The translations under genes were made by a program, and so were the position numbers. Positions 63,463 to 64,000 of a stretch of DNA of 64,000 nucleotides are shown one piece after another (position 1 is the first letter of the stretch; each line of letters opens with the position of its first letter). The notes beneath the pieces were generated by a model. That model was not told the DNA's origin. It made no database searches and saw only the letters and a list, made by a program, of their open reading frames with translations. Origin of the DNA: Microbacterium capsulatum (GTDB taxonomy: Bacteria > Actinomycetota > Actinomycetes > Actinomycetales > Microbacteriaceae); contig NZ_JAVFCB010000012.1 in the NCBI RefSeq assembly GCF_030865425.1, forward strand, positions 1 through 64,000. The letters are read 5' to 3'.

Positions 63463-64000
63463 TCAGGCGCCTTTCGCTGCGGTGCGGACGGAGATGACGA
63501 GTTCGCCGTAGCGGCCGACCTCGAGCCGGTCGCCGTGATGGAGCACGGTGGTGGCGGTGTGCTCGGTGACCACGGCGGGGCCCTCGAGCACGTCGCCGGC
63601 GAGCATGTCCTCACGAGCGACGAGCGCGTACTCGACGAGCTCGTCGCCCGGCAGGACGACCGTGCGGGTGCGGCGCGCGAACGCGCTGCCGTCCTCGCGG
63701 AACGCCATGCCGGGAAGGTCCGGCTTGTCGACGACGCCGACGGCGGTCAGGCGGAGCGTCGTGACCTCCACCGCGTCGTCCATGACATGCCCGTACTGCC
63801 GTTCGTGCAGCTCGTCGAAGTCCGCGCGGATCGCCGCCCGCGGATCGCCACCGCCACGGTAGGCGACGGCGACCGAGTGCTCCTGACCCTGGTAGCGCAC
63901 GTCGAGCGCCCGGTGGAACAGCCGGGATCCCGGGGCGAACCCTTCCGACTCCAGCAGCTGCGCGGCCTCGCGCTCCATCTCCGAGAAGACGGCGTCCGCG
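63463..64000 (-). CDS. hydantoinase/oxoprolinase subunit A, partial
   Basis: Only the last about 179 codons are inside the window; the frame is open across base 64000, so the 5' end is missing. The visible part (RYQGQEHSVAVAYRGGGDPRAAIRADFDELHERQYGHVMDDAVEVTTLRL, then VLPGDELVEYALVAREDMLAGDVLEGPAVV) is the HyuA C-terminal domain; the N-terminal ASKHA-type ATPase part lies outside. An in-frame ATG at 63978 is internal, not the start. Confidence 0.88.
   Translation of the reverse strand, partial: ADAVFSEMEREAAQLLESEGFAPGSRLFHRALDVRYQGQEHSVAVAYRGGGDPRAAIRADFDELHERQYGHVMDDAVEVTTLRLTAVGVVDKPDLPGMAFREDGSAFARRTRTVVLPGDELVEYALVAREDMLAGDVLEGPAVVTEHTATTVLHHGDRLEVGRYGELVISVRTAAKGA

Overview
The window is high-GC DNA from an actinobacterium, most likely Microbacteriaceae and probably a Microbacterium-like genome. 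Supporting signs are two DUF222/HNH endonuclease genes, three small DUF7882-type proteins, a mycobacterial-style accD1/accA1/maoC/citE acyl-CoA module, an ECF41 sigma factor pair, and many genes whose start codon lies 6-7 nt after a TAnnnT-like -10 hexamer (leaderless mRNAs). I see no rRNA, tRNA, CRISPR array, prophage or replication origin.

Layout. 1-1347: an IS481-type insertion sequence with doubled terminal repeats. 1.5-6.6 kb: a three-domain TM0106-type nuclease/helicase, NAD synthetase and an MTAN-like nucleosidase. 6.8-18.7 kb: branched-chain acyl-CoA catabolism (carboxyltransferase, biotin carboxylase, MaoC hydratase, CitE lyase, acyl-CoA dehydrogenase, thiolase) with a TetR regulator. 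This block is split by an ArsR regulator and an ABC anion-type transporter with a duplicated permease. A similar pseudo-palindrome lies in front of both halves of the catabolic block, so the TetR protein may control both. 18.7-22.8 kb: sbcCD. 23.0-26.8 kb: a GNAT enzyme, a leaderless 33-codon leader ORF ending in Cys codons, a winged-helix regulator, an AlkA-like glycosylase and three VOC proteins. 26.8-33.3 kb: an MFS exporter, an M20 peptidase and a C4-dicarboxylate transporter (dctA) divergent from a CitA/DcuS-type two-component system whose kinase lacks the PAS domain. 33.4-38.9 kb: SDR, Ogt, an ECF41 sigma factor with its AhpD/CMD partner, ArsR with a zinc-type CDF exporter, and a TDT transporter.

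38.9-50.8 kb is accessory in character: two DUF222/HNH genes with LexA-box-like sequences, an alcohol dehydrogenase, a CHY zinc-finger protein, an MMPL remnant, a solitary cyanuric-acid-hydrolase/barbiturase family enzyme, CsbD, several small unknown proteins, three DUF7882 paralogues around an AraC regulator, a candidate small RNA and a MarR regulator. 50.8-53.1 kb: an ABC-2 exporter with a palindromic operator at its start codon, and a TetR gene. 52.5-60.4 kb: a tightly packed set in one direction (GT2-GtrA, GT39, OmpR regulator, histidine kinase, L-serine ammonia-lyase, TetR), several joined by ATGA/GTGA overlaps. 60.5-64 kb: an amidohydrolase and hydantoinase/oxoprolinase subunits, the last running off the window.

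I found no clearly new defence or biosynthetic system. The best leads are the Cys-codon leader ORF, the PAS-less DctS kinase, the candidate sRNA at 48.8 kb, the DUF7882 cluster, the lone cyanuric-acid-hydrolase-like enzyme with a GntR-like operator, and the coupling of serine deaminase to a two-component/glycosyltransferase operon. Functions are inferred from motifs and family knowledge; no database search was run.
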